A DNA stretch of 49,233 bases, taken from positions 1 through 49,233 of the forward strand of contig JACDHD010000012.1 in NCBI GenBank assembly GCA_013821265.1, given 5' to 3'. The DNA comes from Parachlamydiaceae bacterium. Its GTDB lineage: Bacteria > Chlamydiota > Chlamydiia > Chlamydiales > Parachlamydiaceae. A model generated the notes under the pieces. It did not search any database. It saw nothing but the letters and a program-made list of their open reading frames with translations, and was not told where the DNA came from. The position numbers and the translations under genes are program-made. This document shows positions 8,547 through 16,717 of the stretch, piece by piece. Each line of letters starts with the position of its first letter. Position 1 is the first letter of the stretch.

Positions 8547-10046
8547 TTAGCCCTGTCCTGGGCCAATATTAATTTGATACGCCTTGTCCAAAAAGCGATC
8601 TAAGGCTTCAAGAATCTGCGCAGCCTTATCGTGTCCTTCAGATGCCTTGCGTACGAGTTCGTCACGCGCATCTTTTAAGGACTCACCATACTTCTGAGCC
8701 ATTAGGCGTTTAGCTTCCTGATCTTTAATATCAAAGGCAAAAGAGGCTTGGATAAAGTTGCTTGCAGCATCTGTACTTTCGCGAGTCGTATTTGTCAAAG
8801 TTTGAAACGTGTTGTTAAGCATACTCATGTCTGTTTTTTGCGTTATTCGGGCATCTTTGTATTCTGGAGTTCCTTTTGTACCAAGTTTTCGGCTTCCTAT
8901 TTTAGCTTGACCTAGCACGCTACCCAATCCCGATGTGAAGGACAGAATAGCGCCTGCTAACTTAGCTGCAGCCATTTGTGCATATTGGGTTTGTTGCAAT
9001 CTACCCTCTTCACGAATAGCATTCATTTCCAGTTGCAACTGTTCGCGCATCGCTTGACGCAATTGGATGCCCATTTTGGCATCGATTTGGGAAATATCTG
9101 ATTGCAAACGTGCAAAGAGTTGAAAGAAGATACTCACAGCTGTAGTGCTTGAACCTTTCATAAAGGCATTCTTCTCTGATTTCTCAGCTGCTGGAGGAGC
9201 GTTGTGAGCAGCTACTGCTGCACCGGCTCCAGCTTTAACACCTGTTGCCAGTGCTTGAATTTCTGCTTCCGTTTTTCTCAATTCCTCAGCAGCTCTTGCT
9301 ACTTCTGGGTCGACTACTACGGGTTTATCCTCAGGTTTAACCTCACCAGGTTTAACCTCACCAGGTTTAACCTCACCAGGTTTAACCTCACCAGGTTTAA
9401 CCTCACCAGGTTTAACTTCATCAGGTTTAACCTCACCAGGTTTAACCTCACCAGGTTTAACTTCATCAGGTTTAACCTCACCAGGTTTAACCTCATCAGG
9501 TTTAACCTCACCAGGCTTACCATCCTCATCAGGCTTCGCAGGATTCATTTTTGTTTCATCTGGAAGTTGAGCATTTGTTTCAACTGGAGGTGCAGTCCCC
9601 TCGTTTTCTGTAGGATTCTCAGTTTTAGCTTCTTCATCTGATGCTTGTTTTGGAACTGGTACTGCAACGTATTCTCGTTTGACCATCGTCTGCGCTTGGG
9701 TTTCCACTTTTTTTTCCTCACCCTGAATAACTTCAGATAGAACGGTGAGGTTTCTAACAAAATCAGAGGCTTTACGCACTCCTTTTCCGGTTTGTTTTGC
9801 ATTGGTAACCGGAAGCTCTTCGCGCTCGTTTAACAGAGGGTTGTCCGCTAACGTGCGATCGAGCCGTTCCTGCATTTTTGTGGGAGCTCCCGCCTTTCCA
9901 GCATACATAGGACCCTGAACGAGAACGTCTCCCGAAGGTTTTAGCTCGACTCGTCCTGCTGCTGGTTGAGCAGCACCTGTGTCTTTTACTTCGCTTGCTC
10001 CTCTAATACTAGGGTCGGGAGGACGAAGATCACTTACTGTTCCCAT
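8547..10046 (-). CDS. Type III translocator-like protein (YopD/CopD-like), last gene of operon
   Basis: A 499-residue protein with a polar N-terminal third, a 60-residue block of twelve KP(G/D)EV units (about 178-238), a coiled region, one hydrophobic segment (about 356-381, AKLAGAILSFTSGLGSVLG) and a helical C-terminus with an amphipathic end (QILEALDRFLDKAYQI). A single membrane segment followed by a C-terminal amphipathic helix is the layout of YopD/IpaC/CopD minor translocators. In Chlamydia, copD follows chaperone and copB genes, as the order does here. AAGGAG lies 5 bases upstream of ATG. The gap to the preceding gene is 16 bp. Family assignment rests on layout and context rather than a diagnostic motif; the repeat block is not typical of CopD. 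Confidence 0.65.
   Translation of the reverse strand: MGTVSDLRPPDPSIRGASEVKDTGAAQPAAGRVELKPSGDVLVQGPMYAGKAGAPTKMQERLDRTLADNPLLNEREELPVTNAKQTGKGVRKASDFVRNLTVLSEVIQGEEKKVETQAQTMVKREYVAVPVPKQASDEEAKTENPTENEGTAPPVETNAQLPDETKMNPAKPDEDGKPGEVKPDEVKPGEVKPDEVKPGEVKPGEVKPDEVKPGEVKPGEVKPGEVKPGEVKPGEVKPEDKPVVVDPEVARAAEELRKTEAEIQALATGVKAGAGAAVAAHNAPPAAEKSEKNAFMKGSSTTAVSIFFQLFARLQSDISQIDAKMGIQLRQAMREQLQLEMNAIREEGRLQQTQYAQMAAAKLAGAILSFTSGLGSVLGQAKIGSRKLGTKGTPEYKDARITQKTDMSMLNNTFQTLTNTTRESTDAASNFIQASFAFDIKDQEAKRLMAQKYGESLKDARDELVRKASEGHDKAAQILEALDRFLDKAYQINIGPGQG
9334..9513 (-). repeat. Twelve tandem 15-bp units coding KP(G/D)EV
   Basis: Twelve head-to-tail 15-bp units, GGTTTAACCTCACCA on the plus strand, run without interruption inside the 499-residue protein gene. 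Variation is limited to C/T and CC/AT exchanges (GGTTTAACTTCATCA) that switch Gly to Asp. Because 15 is a multiple of 3, gain or loss of units keeps the frame. Translated, the block is a stiff Pro/Glu/Lys spacer between the N-terminal region and the coiled/hydrophobic part. Confidence 0.95.
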
Positions 10047-10062
10047 AAAGTCTCCTTAGGCA

Positions 10063-11628
10063 TTAACCTTGAAAAATGCCGATGTTTGGATGTAATAAAT
10101 CTTCTTCTTTTGTTTTAATTCCATGTCGTTGCAGGATAGCGATAAATTCCTTTAGCGCTTGAATGCTGTCCTTCAAGTGCTCTTTATCTTCGTTATGTTG
10201 TGCCTCTGCCTCGGCATTTGAAATTTTTACGTAAGGACGCTCACAGACGGCAAGAAAGTGATCCCAGTTGTCGTCGTTAAGTGCTAATTTTGCCTCTTGA
10301 ATCCACGTAGAAAGAGAATGTGCTAAAGGTGATGACGAATTTAAATCTTGTAAGATTGAGGCAGCAATTTCCTCTAAATTATCTAACCAGCCTGAGAGCA
10401 ACGATTTTATAACCTCTGCAGTCTCTAAGGCTTTCTTTTTATCTGTATGATAAATTGTTTGAAGCATTGTCAGAGCGGTTACTAAAGAAAAAGCGTTCGA
10501 AGCAGCAGCTGAAGTTGATTCATCTGCTCCACCAGCCTTCGCCAGGGCGTTTCCTAATCCCGTCAGTAATCCGGTACTTACAGCAAATTGTACAACCAGA
10601 TCAAATAGTAATGGATTGCTTTCAGAGAGCCCAATCGTCGTTGCAGAGATAGTAGAAATGAAAAGCATCGCAGCAAGCATCGGCATAAATACTGCGCTAC
10701 TGGCATTTCCAAGGGGCATTAGAGTGCTTGAAAGTCCATCTGCAAACGCTTTTGCTAGTGCAGCTAATCCAGGACTTAAGATTCCCATTTGTCCGTCGGC
10801 GGTGCTGATGCCAATGCTAGCAATGCCAATGCCTATCAGTAAAGGGGCGGCTCCTGTTTCCAGCACTGTTGCAGCTGCAATTAGAGCCGTAATCTCCATT
10901 AATCCTCTTATCGCCTGCAACTCGCTACCCATATTTAGATTTTGGAGTTGACCACTCCAAGATTGTAGGTCCTTTACCAAGGAGGCTAGATCTTGTCCTT
11001 TGCTGCTTTCTAGTAGCTCTAAGGAGGCAGAAAGGCGGCTTGCGTATAGTGACAAGATGTCGAAATTTGGGTCATTGTGTCCCATGTTATCAAGAGCATT
11101 TCGGATCGATGCTGTCATTCCTTTTCCCATCATCAGAACATTTTGCAGCATGACTCCAGATAGAGATAAATTGGTGGCGCTAGTTGGAGACAGTTCGCCC
11201 GTTCTTTGTGAGCCAGCTTTCGCCCATACCATGAAGTCTGCAACCAATCCTAAAAGAGCATCAAGTTGTCCATATTCTTCGCTGCGCTGAGCAAGTGGGA
11301 GTTTACTTTCTTCAATGTAACGCAGTTTTATGTCTTCAGGAAGGTATTCAAGTAGGGCTTTGTATTCCGTCAATGAGGCTTCATTGCGATCGGCATATGC
11401 TTTAGCAGGCGCAGCAATGCGGTGATAGAAGAGAGCAGGCTTTGTGGCATCGCCTTGATATTTCCATGTTGTATGGCGATTCATGTCTGCAACAGAGAGC
11501 ATATCATATTGGTCTTGAGTCATTATGCCCAGCTGCATATGGACGACTTGGGTCGCAGCTGTTTTACTGAGTTCTTCTGGGTTTAGAATTTGAGATCCTG
11601 CTGGAGAACCCTCCAAGCCTGTACGCAT
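10063..11628 (-). CDS. Hydrophobic translocator-like protein of the type III operon
   Basis: A 521-residue protein directly after the second chaperone gene (31-bp gap, Shine-Dalgarno AGGAGG). The N-terminal 240 residues are helical and soluble. Three hydrophobic stretches follow: about 243-278 (ALIAAATVLETGAAPLLIGI), 311-333 (SAVFMPMLAAMLFISTI) and 340-362. The C-terminal 150 residues are again helical and charged. There is no signal peptide. A chaperone gene directly upstream and hydrophobic segments inside an otherwise soluble protein are what type III pore components look like, so I infer a translocator or a co-secreted membrane-inserting effector. It could be the CopB counterpart of the second chaperone, but its sequence shows no motif that proves this. 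Confidence 0.6.
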   Translation of the reverse strand: MRTGLEGSPAGSQILNPEELSKTAATQVVHMQLGIMTQDQYDMLSVADMNRHTTWKYQGDATKPALFYHRIAAPAKAYADRNEASLTEYKALLEYLPEDIKLRYIEESKLPLAQRSEEYGQLDALLGLVADFMVWAKAGSQRTGELSPTSATNLSLSGVMLQNVLMMGKGMTASIRNALDNMGHNDPNFDILSLYASRLSASLELLESSKGQDLASLVKDLQSWSGQLQNLNMGSELQAIRGLMEITALIAAATVLETGAAPLLIGIGIASIGISTADGQMGILSPGLAALAKAFADGLSSTLMPLGNASSAVFMPMLAAMLFISTISATTIGLSESNPLLFDLVVQFAVSTGLLTGLGNALAKAGGADESTSAAASNAFSLVTALTMLQTIYHTDKKKALETAEVIKSLLSGWLDNLEEIAASILQDLNSSSPLAHSLSTWIQEAKLALNDDNWDHFLAVCERPYVKISNAEAEAQHNEDKEHLKDSIQALKEFIAILQRHGIKTKEEDLLHPNIGIFQG

Positions 11629-11659
11629 ATTAGCCTCCTACAGAAGCCAAGCAAATGGT

Positions 11660-12199
11660 TTAAATTTTACTCTCAATTTCTTTGATCAAACGATCACGTG
11701 TGAGAGTGGCGCGTTCTTTAATTTTATTGTATTTCGCCTGACCTTTTGCAATCACCTCAACCAAATCAAAGCTGTGAATTGCATGAACAGGCTTTTTCAT
11801 TTGCATATAGCAGTCGGCAATGTGATAGAACGGTAGAGGATTCGTATTATCTAAGTTGAATGCCAACATGTAGTTGCTAATCGCTTGTGAATATTGCTTC
11901 AGCATGTGGTGACAAGAAGCCAAAGCAAAGGGATAGTCGAATTCTTTGTCATCCAAAAGAGCTAACATAGCAAAAACAGAACTTGCATCTTCGTACTTGC
12001 CGCTGTTGTAGAGGCGAGACGTAAAAACGTATAGATTATTGAGCATCTCTCTTGTCAGTCCAAGGTCTTCTAGTGTAGGAGTGCGACCCTCTTCAATTGT
12101 CCTTCGCAGCATTTCAATTTGATGTTCTTTTTCTGCAGGAGTGATATGAGGATTCGATTTAGTCACTGCTTGTTCAATTGCCTCGTCTAAAGTTTTCAT
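11660..12199 (-). CDS. SycD/LcrH/IpgC-type TPR chaperone (second copy)
   Basis: A 179-residue protein with three consecutive tetratricopeptide repeats, about 50-155 (LYNSGKYEDASSVFAMLALLD, FALASCHHMLKQYSQAISNYMLAFNLD, FYHIADCYMQMKKPVHAIHSF). This is the class II type III chaperone pattern that holds hydrophobic translocators unfolded in the bacterial cytosol. Length and layout match LcrH/SycD proteins. The start ATG has GGAG 6-8 bases upstream. It lies 9 bp after the 864-residue translocator gene and 31 bp before the 521-residue one, so either may be its client. It differs clearly in sequence from the other chaperone in the same operon. Confidence 0.88.
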   Translation of the reverse strand: MKTLDEAIEQAVTKSNPHITPAEKEHQIEMLRRTIEEGRTPTLEDLGLTREMLNNLYVFTSRLYNSGKYEDASSVFAMLALLDDKEFDYPFALASCHHMLKQYSQAISNYMLAFNLDNTNPLPFYHIADCYMQMKKPVHAIHSFDLVEVIAKGQAKYNKIKERATLTRDRLIKEIESKI

Positions 12200-12208
12200 G
12201 ATTTTCTC

Positions 12209-14803
12209 CTATACAGGTATATTTGGGGTGCGATTTTTATCCCAAGAATCCACTTGTGTTTTTCCCACACCGGCGATCCAAGCCACCAGAGTTTGCATAA
12301 TCTCTTCTAACTGTTTTATCTGAGCTCTTAATTCGTCCACAACGCTTTGCAAGTTTTTATCTTTAGCATCAAAATCAGCGCGCATTTTGGCTAAATTTCC
12401 CTGTAAGTTCAAAATATCAGATTCATATAGACCTGCTGTACCTTCTCCAAAGGTGGTGACAAGGCGAGCTCCGGTCGAAGCAAGCTCTAGAGCAGCAGAG
12501 GGGTTCTTGGCCAATCCAGCTAACGCATTATACAATACTGCTTTAACTGTTGCTAATGCTGCTTTCATTGCCATCTCAAGTTTTTCAGCGGTTCCGCTAG
12601 CTGCTCTGAATGCCTCTTGAGCTACCTTTGCAGCCTCTGTTGCTGTTTTAGCAGTTGCTTCCAATTGCTTAAGGTTTTGTGCTTGGTTACTGGCGCTTTT
12701 TGCCAAACCGAAGCCCATCGCTCCAAATGAGATACCCCCATTGACAGACATAGAGACGATCATCGTTGTATAAGCTCCAGCTCCAACCCCTTGGCAGAGA
12801 TCCCCTACTGCATTGGAAGCGACAAGATATTGTGAACCGGCAGAAACAACAGCAACGCTACCAGCTCCCCCTGTTGCTAACATAACGGCCACACATGTCA
12901 ATATCTTACCAGCAAATAAACCAATCTTTGCATCTTGAGGAGAGCTTCCTAATGCAAGCATACTTGCTTCGATGGCTTTACCAGCAAGGCCTAAAACCCA
13001 TTCGGACGCCTTGCCATTGACTCCTGGCATCATATCAATTGTTTGCAGGGCTATAATTGCTATAATGATTGCTACAGCTAGAGGTCCAAGTGTTCCGAAG
13101 GATGCGATGGTGGCTAGAATGCTGACTGCAATTAAGATAGGACCAACGATTTTCATAATTCCGCTAATTTTTCCAAGCACCCCAGCTTTTTTGGCCATTT
13201 TTTCTTCTTCGATGCGCTGCTTTTCTAGTTTTTCTAGGTTTTGATCAATTTTAAACTTCATCGCTTCGCTTTGAGCATGGCTTAAGCCTATTTGACGCGC
13301 TGCATCCTGAGCTTCTGTTGCATATAATAGCTCTTGAAGGTCTGTGAGGGCCTTAGAAACTTGACTTAAGAAGTCCAGAAGCATCAATTTTTCCGGACTG
13401 GAAGGCAACTTATTCGCATAGTTTTTTACAATGGATTCTAAATCTTTAGCACCGTTCAAGGCATTGAGACTTACTCTAGATGTTTCTGAAAGTAAAGCAG
13501 AGCCAACCGGTTTCCAATCTATTGGAAGGCCATATTCACTTTGAATTTCTTGCATAGAAGAAGCCATAATCGATTTAGCAATTGAACGTATGTTTTCAGG
13601 AATTGAGCCATCGTCGGGATTGTCCATGGCTTTTCGTAACAGTTCTAATTGAGAACTTTGTATCGGATACGTTGCAAGGGCGTTTTCGTTTTTATACCGT
13701 AGGTTTGAGCTGACAAACATATCATATACTGTTGCGTCTGGTGCTGGGCTCCAGCCAGGAGGCATCTGTTTTTTTAACTCGCTTATCGCAGAATCAAAGA
13801 GCGTTTTTAGATTTTCAGGCAGTTTTGCATCAGAATGGTAGTACATTGTTTTGAGTTTGCGAATGTCCGATTGAGAGAGACCATGTTCGGGTCCCAATTT
13901 GTCGATAAGCGCCTCAAATTTTTGTGCTCCCGAATTTTGTTGCATCGCATCATAAGCTGTGGAATCGGGAGTTGATTTTGCGACTAATCCCATCCTTCTC
14001 ATGCTTGAGCGCGCTGCTGGAGCAATCCCCAGTGTTGCCAGTTGGGTTTTTGTTTTGTCATCGGCTGTCTCAGGGTGGTAAACAGCGTTTTGCAAATTAT
14101 CTAATTCCTGATCTGTAAGGTCTTTTCCTTGTGGGCTTTGAGCTGCCCCTATAATGGCGGCATCGATGCTTTTATCTTGAGCGAGCGTATACACTTTGCC
14201 ATCTGGATTTTGAGGTGTCAGGCCCTTGTCGGTCGCATTTTTTCGAGCCGCGTCGACAGCTGCTTTAATTTTGGGATCTACTTGCATATCGGGAGACAGA
14301 TAGGCAGATTTCGCTAACAATTTTTCATCTTCAGTCAAAGTGGGGTCGTCTTTTATTGCATTTCCAACCGCAGTGGAGAATGCTCTATCTTCTGCTGCCT
14401 CTTTAAGTGGATTTTTGAGAGTTTCTGCTGATTTTGTGGGATCGGACTTTTCATTAAATAGATCTTGTTTTGGCAGAGACTCGTTAGGTTTTTCTAGACG
14501 AGGAACGTGTGCGGGGGTTGTATAAGGAGCTGGCGCATCTTCTGTGCTCTTAGAATGTGTGTCTCTCTCAGCGTTACGGGCTGAAAGTAGTTTTGCTCTT
14601 AGAGTTGCCTCATCGACAGCAGTATTCGAGGCAGCACCATCCAAGCCGGCTGTACCAGCTGCACCGGCTGTACCAGCTGCACCGGCTGTACCAGCTGCAC
14701 CGGCTGTACCAGCTGCACCGGCTGTACCAGCTGCACCGGCAGCACCAGTTGCACCCGCACTGGCAGTATCTGAACGCCATTCTGTGGATCCTTTTACTTC
14801 CAT
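12209..14803 (-). CDS. YopB/SipB/CopB-like major translocator, enlarged
   Basis: An 864-residue protein. Residues 16-55 are a collagen-like Gly-X-Y tract (GAAGTA units). About 150-440 holds three related modules of about 75 residues, each starting L(T/S)..(E/D)...L and reaching P(D/E)N(I/L)+. About 515-540 is a coiled coil ending in IEEEKMAKK, then GKISGIMKIVGPILIAVSIL (545-564), the type of motif that opens the first hydrophobic hairpin of YopB/IpaB/SipB proteins. Hydrophobic stretches are at about 552-587, 628-660 and 680-700; coiled coils at 705-735 and 800-840 follow. Major translocators pair with a SycD chaperone, and such a gene is immediately upstream. Chlamydial CopB is much shorter (about 490 residues from memory), so the N-terminal half is an addition. 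Expected to insert in the host membrane as part of the type III pore. Confidence 0.75.
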   Translation of the reverse strand: MEVKGSTEWRSDTASAGATGAAGAAGTAGAAGTAGAAGTAGAAGTAGAAGTAGLDGAASNTAVDEATLRAKLLSARNAERDTHSKSTEDAPAPYTTPAHVPRLEKPNESLPKQDLFNEKSDPTKSAETLKNPLKEAAEDRAFSTAVGNAIKDDPTLTEDEKLLAKSAYLSPDMQVDPKIKAAVDAARKNATDKGLTPQNPDGKVYTLAQDKSIDAAIIGAAQSPQGKDLTDQELDNLQNAVYHPETADDKTKTQLATLGIAPAARSSMRRMGLVAKSTPDSTAYDAMQQNSGAQKFEALIDKLGPEHGLSQSDIRKLKTMYYHSDAKLPENLKTLFDSAISELKKQMPPGWSPAPDATVYDMFVSSNLRYKNENALATYPIQSSQLELLRKAMDNPDDGSIPENIRSIAKSIMASSMQEIQSEYGLPIDWKPVGSALLSETSRVSLNALNGAKDLESIVKNYANKLPSSPEKLMLLDFLSQVSKALTDLQELLYATEAQDAARQIGLSHAQSEAMKFKIDQNLEKLEKQRIEEEKMAKKAGVLGKISGIMKIVGPILIAVSILATIASFGTLGPLAVAIIIAIIALQTIDMMPGVNGKASEWVLGLAGKAIEASMLALGSSPQDAKIGLFAGKILTCVAVMLATGGAGSVAVVSAGSQYLVASNAVGDLCQGVGAGAYTTMIVSMSVNGGISFGAMGFGLAKSASNQAQNLKQLEATAKTATEAAKVAQEAFRAASGTAEKLEMAMKAALATVKAVLYNALAGLAKNPSAALELASTGARLVTTFGEGTAGLYESDILNLQGNLAKMRADFDAKDKNLQSVVDELRAQIKQLEEIMQTLVAWIAGVGKTQVDSWDKNRTPNIPV
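14648..14755 (-). repeat. 18-bp tandem repeats coding collagen-like GAAGTA
   Basis: Five exact 18-bp units, GGCTGTACCAGCTGCACC on the plus strand, followed by one degenerate unit. They encode Gly-Ala-Ala-Gly-Thr-Ala, i.e. strict Gly-X-Y triplets; non-repeat triplets on both sides extend the tract to about 13 triplets. No Pro is present, so a stable collagen triple helix is uncertain. The exact units suggest recent expansion. Confidence 0.93.
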
Positions 14804-14836
14804 AAAGTCCCCTTATTCAGAACTAAATCTGATTCG

Positions 14837-15385
14837 TTATTCTAATTTCACACCAAGTTCACCAATTTCTTTTTTGAGGTTTTGTATCGTTAGAAGAGCG
14901 CGTTCCTTGAGCACTTGATATTCTGGTTTATCGCCTGCACGCTTTACTGCCATCTCTAGCATAAGTAGCGTAGAGGCTTTATCACGCAGCTGTGTATAGC
15001 AGTCGGAAGCGTGGAAAAAAGGAATAGGACTATTCCCATCCATCACGCCACAAGCCATGTACACTTGTACTGCAGCAGCATATTCTTTAAGCATATGGAA
15101 ACAGGCTCCCAGTCCTAGATAGTATTTTGGATCGGTAGAATCTAGAATGACAAGAAGACGAAATAGATAAGAAGCCTCAGCAAATTTTCCTGTATTGTAA
15201 AGACGATACGCCTGTCCATAGGTGGCGCTCATCCGTTCGTCATTGAATCCAAGAGCATCTTTTGGTACCTTTCCTGTTGTAAAGATCGTATTCATGATTT
15301 CACTGAAATTGTCGATGATATTAGGGTTTACGCCCTCGCCAATCGCCTCTGCTGCCTTGAGTACTTGTTTTTTTTCACTTTGCAT
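14837..15385 (-). CDS. SycD/LcrH-type TPR chaperone (first copy)
   Basis: A 182-residue protein with TPR helices at about 55-155: YRLYNTGKFAEASYLFRLLV, YYLGLGACFHMLKEYAAAVQ and FFHASDCYTQLRDKASTLLM. The YNTGK and CFHMLK motifs are typical of LcrH/SycD. Class II chaperones bind translocators before secretion; the obvious client is the product of the next gene (33-bp gap). The start ATG has AGGAGA 7 bases upstream. The C-terminus (LKKEIGELGVKLE) is a short helix. The paralogue at 11660-12199 shares the fold and several motifs but not close identity, so the two probably serve different clients. Confidence 0.88.
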   Translation of the reverse strand: MQSEKKQVLKAAEAIGEGVNPNIIDNFSEIMNTIFTTGKVPKDALGFNDERMSATYGQAYRLYNTGKFAEASYLFRLLVILDSTDPKYYLGLGACFHMLKEYAAAVQVYMACGVMDGNSPIPFFHASDCYTQLRDKASTLLMLEMAVKRAGDKPEYQVLKERALLTIQNLKKEIGELGVKLE

Positions 15386-15415
15386 AATGTTGTCTCCTAA
15401 AATAAATTCAAATAA

Positions 15416-16687
15416 TTAGCGGAATATAGCTCCCAGTAGTGTGTTGAGTTCCTGAATAATTGCTGTTGCCATGTTTGCCTGTTGGCTTACAGCGTCGTTA
15501 GATTGGTTAACATTAGATTGTAAAGCCTTTGCATCGTCTCCAACAACAGAACGGTTATTCTGTATAAGAGTAGTCCAGTTGGAGTTAACTGCATCGTTCA
15601 TTCGGCCACGTTGATAGGTTTTTGCCTTTTTAACATCATCTGAATCACCGGGCTTTTCTGCTAAGAAAGTTCCATCCCCTTGCAAGAAGGTGTGAATTTG
15701 GCTCAAAGAGTTCGTGTAAGCGCGCTGCCATTGAGACAAAATAAATAGCCTGTTAGCTTGTGCCGCTGTAACACTTTGTAGAGTGCCTAACAAGTCTGCA
15801 ATTAGCTCGTAGATGCGATTTAGAACAAGGGTCTTATGGAAGTTGGCGCTGGAAAGTGATGATGGGGCAAATGGGTTAACAGCTAGTGTTTTACCCACAT
15901 CTTGCAAAATTTGAGCTGTCCACTTGTCAAACGAATTGCTAGGAATGAAGTAACCCTTTTCGGCAATTTGCTCTTGATAGAATTGATTGAGACGAGCAGC
16001 GAAATTCCCTGTTGGAAAGAAAGCTTCGTACACATCTTGATAACGAGGTAAATCAGCTAATTGAGCAGTTGTAAGGCTTGTAGAAACAAGAGGAAATAGA
16101 TTCGACCCGTTCATTAGTCCGGCAGTGATTGTTAAATCTCTTGAAAGTCGGTCAAAGAAGCTCGAAACTGTTGAAGGAACGGTTCCATCAGTATTGTAAC
16201 TAAAATTGATTAATGCATCCGCAAACCAGGCTTTAAACTGAGCTGTTAAATTTGCCTTATCAGGTCTAGGAGTAATTAGAGACCAGTCATTAGAGCCTAA
16301 ACCAGATTGTCCTGTGACATTGGGAACGTTCGCATCACTACTTGTAAAAGTAACATAATCCCTTAAAAAATAATCAGAGAAAGGTTCTGTTACCCCAGCC
16401 ATAATGCCGTAATTATACGTTCCTGCAGTTTGGAGAAAGGTTTGAAATTTGGTAATAAACGCATCAAAGGTGGTTGGAAGAGGATTGGTTGATTTGTTTA
16501 GAGACGCAAAAAATGCATCGACAGCAGCTGCATTTGATCCTGCCATTCTGTGTAACATTAAACCACTCGTTCCAAAAATCCACGTAAACACGGGCGTTGG
16601 GTAGGCTTTGGTATCAGTGGGCACGCGAATCAAGTTCTCAAGGAACGTTAGCCCATTGACTAAATTGGTTTCATCTGAAGCAGCCAT
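15416..16687 (-). CDS. Hypothetical protein, second gene of the translocator operon
   Basis: A 423-residue protein from ATG 16687, which has AAGGAG 6 bases upstream; the TTG 6 codons earlier is unlikely. It starts MAASDETNLVNGLTFLENLI, has no signal peptide or membrane helix, and ends in a long helix (QANMATAIIQELNTLLGAIF). The end resembles the end of the 674-residue neighbour (SASAILQQITQILERMAQG), and type III needle, tip and translocator proteins often finish with such an amphipathic helix. No family recognised. Its position 30 bp upstream of the chaperone gene makes a secreted extracellular part of the apparatus (tip or tip-associated) a reasonable but unproven idea. Confidence 0.62.
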   Translation of the reverse strand: MAASDETNLVNGLTFLENLIRVPTDTKAYPTPVFTWIFGTSGLMLHRMAGSNAAAVDAFFASLNKSTNPLPTTFDAFITKFQTFLQTAGTYNYGIMAGVTEPFSDYFLRDYVTFTSSDANVPNVTGQSGLGSNDWSLITPRPDKANLTAQFKAWFADALINFSYNTDGTVPSTVSSFFDRLSRDLTITAGLMNGSNLFPLVSTSLTTAQLADLPRYQDVYEAFFPTGNFAARLNQFYQEQIAEKGYFIPSNSFDKWTAQILQDVGKTLAVNPFAPSSLSSANFHKTLVLNRIYELIADLLGTLQSVTAAQANRLFILSQWQRAYTNSLSQIHTFLQGDGTFLAEKPGDSDDVKKAKTYQRGRMNDAVNSNWTTLIQNNRSVVGDDAKALQSNVNQSNDAVSQQANMATAIIQELNTLLGAIFR

Positions 16688-16717
16688 AATTAACTCCTTT
16701 AGCAAGCATGCTATTTC

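Noticed and set aside
9334-9513. Possible CRISPR array
   Set aside because: Units are 15 bp and directly adjacent with no unique spacers, and the array lies in frame in a coding region; no cas genes in the window.
9204-9641. Plus-strand open frame with repeated FNLTR units
   Set aside because: It is the antisense reading of the 15-bp KP(G/D)EV array; no Shine-Dalgarno, and the minus-strand frame has the operon context.
12972-13244. Plus-strand open frame inside the translocator gene with hydrophobic composition
   Set aside because: Reverse complement of the hydrophobic segment and coiled coil of the real gene; no start signal.
14544-14918. Plus-strand open frame with repeated PAAPAV units
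   Set aside because: Antisense of the collagen-like 18-bp array in the translocator gene; no independent support.
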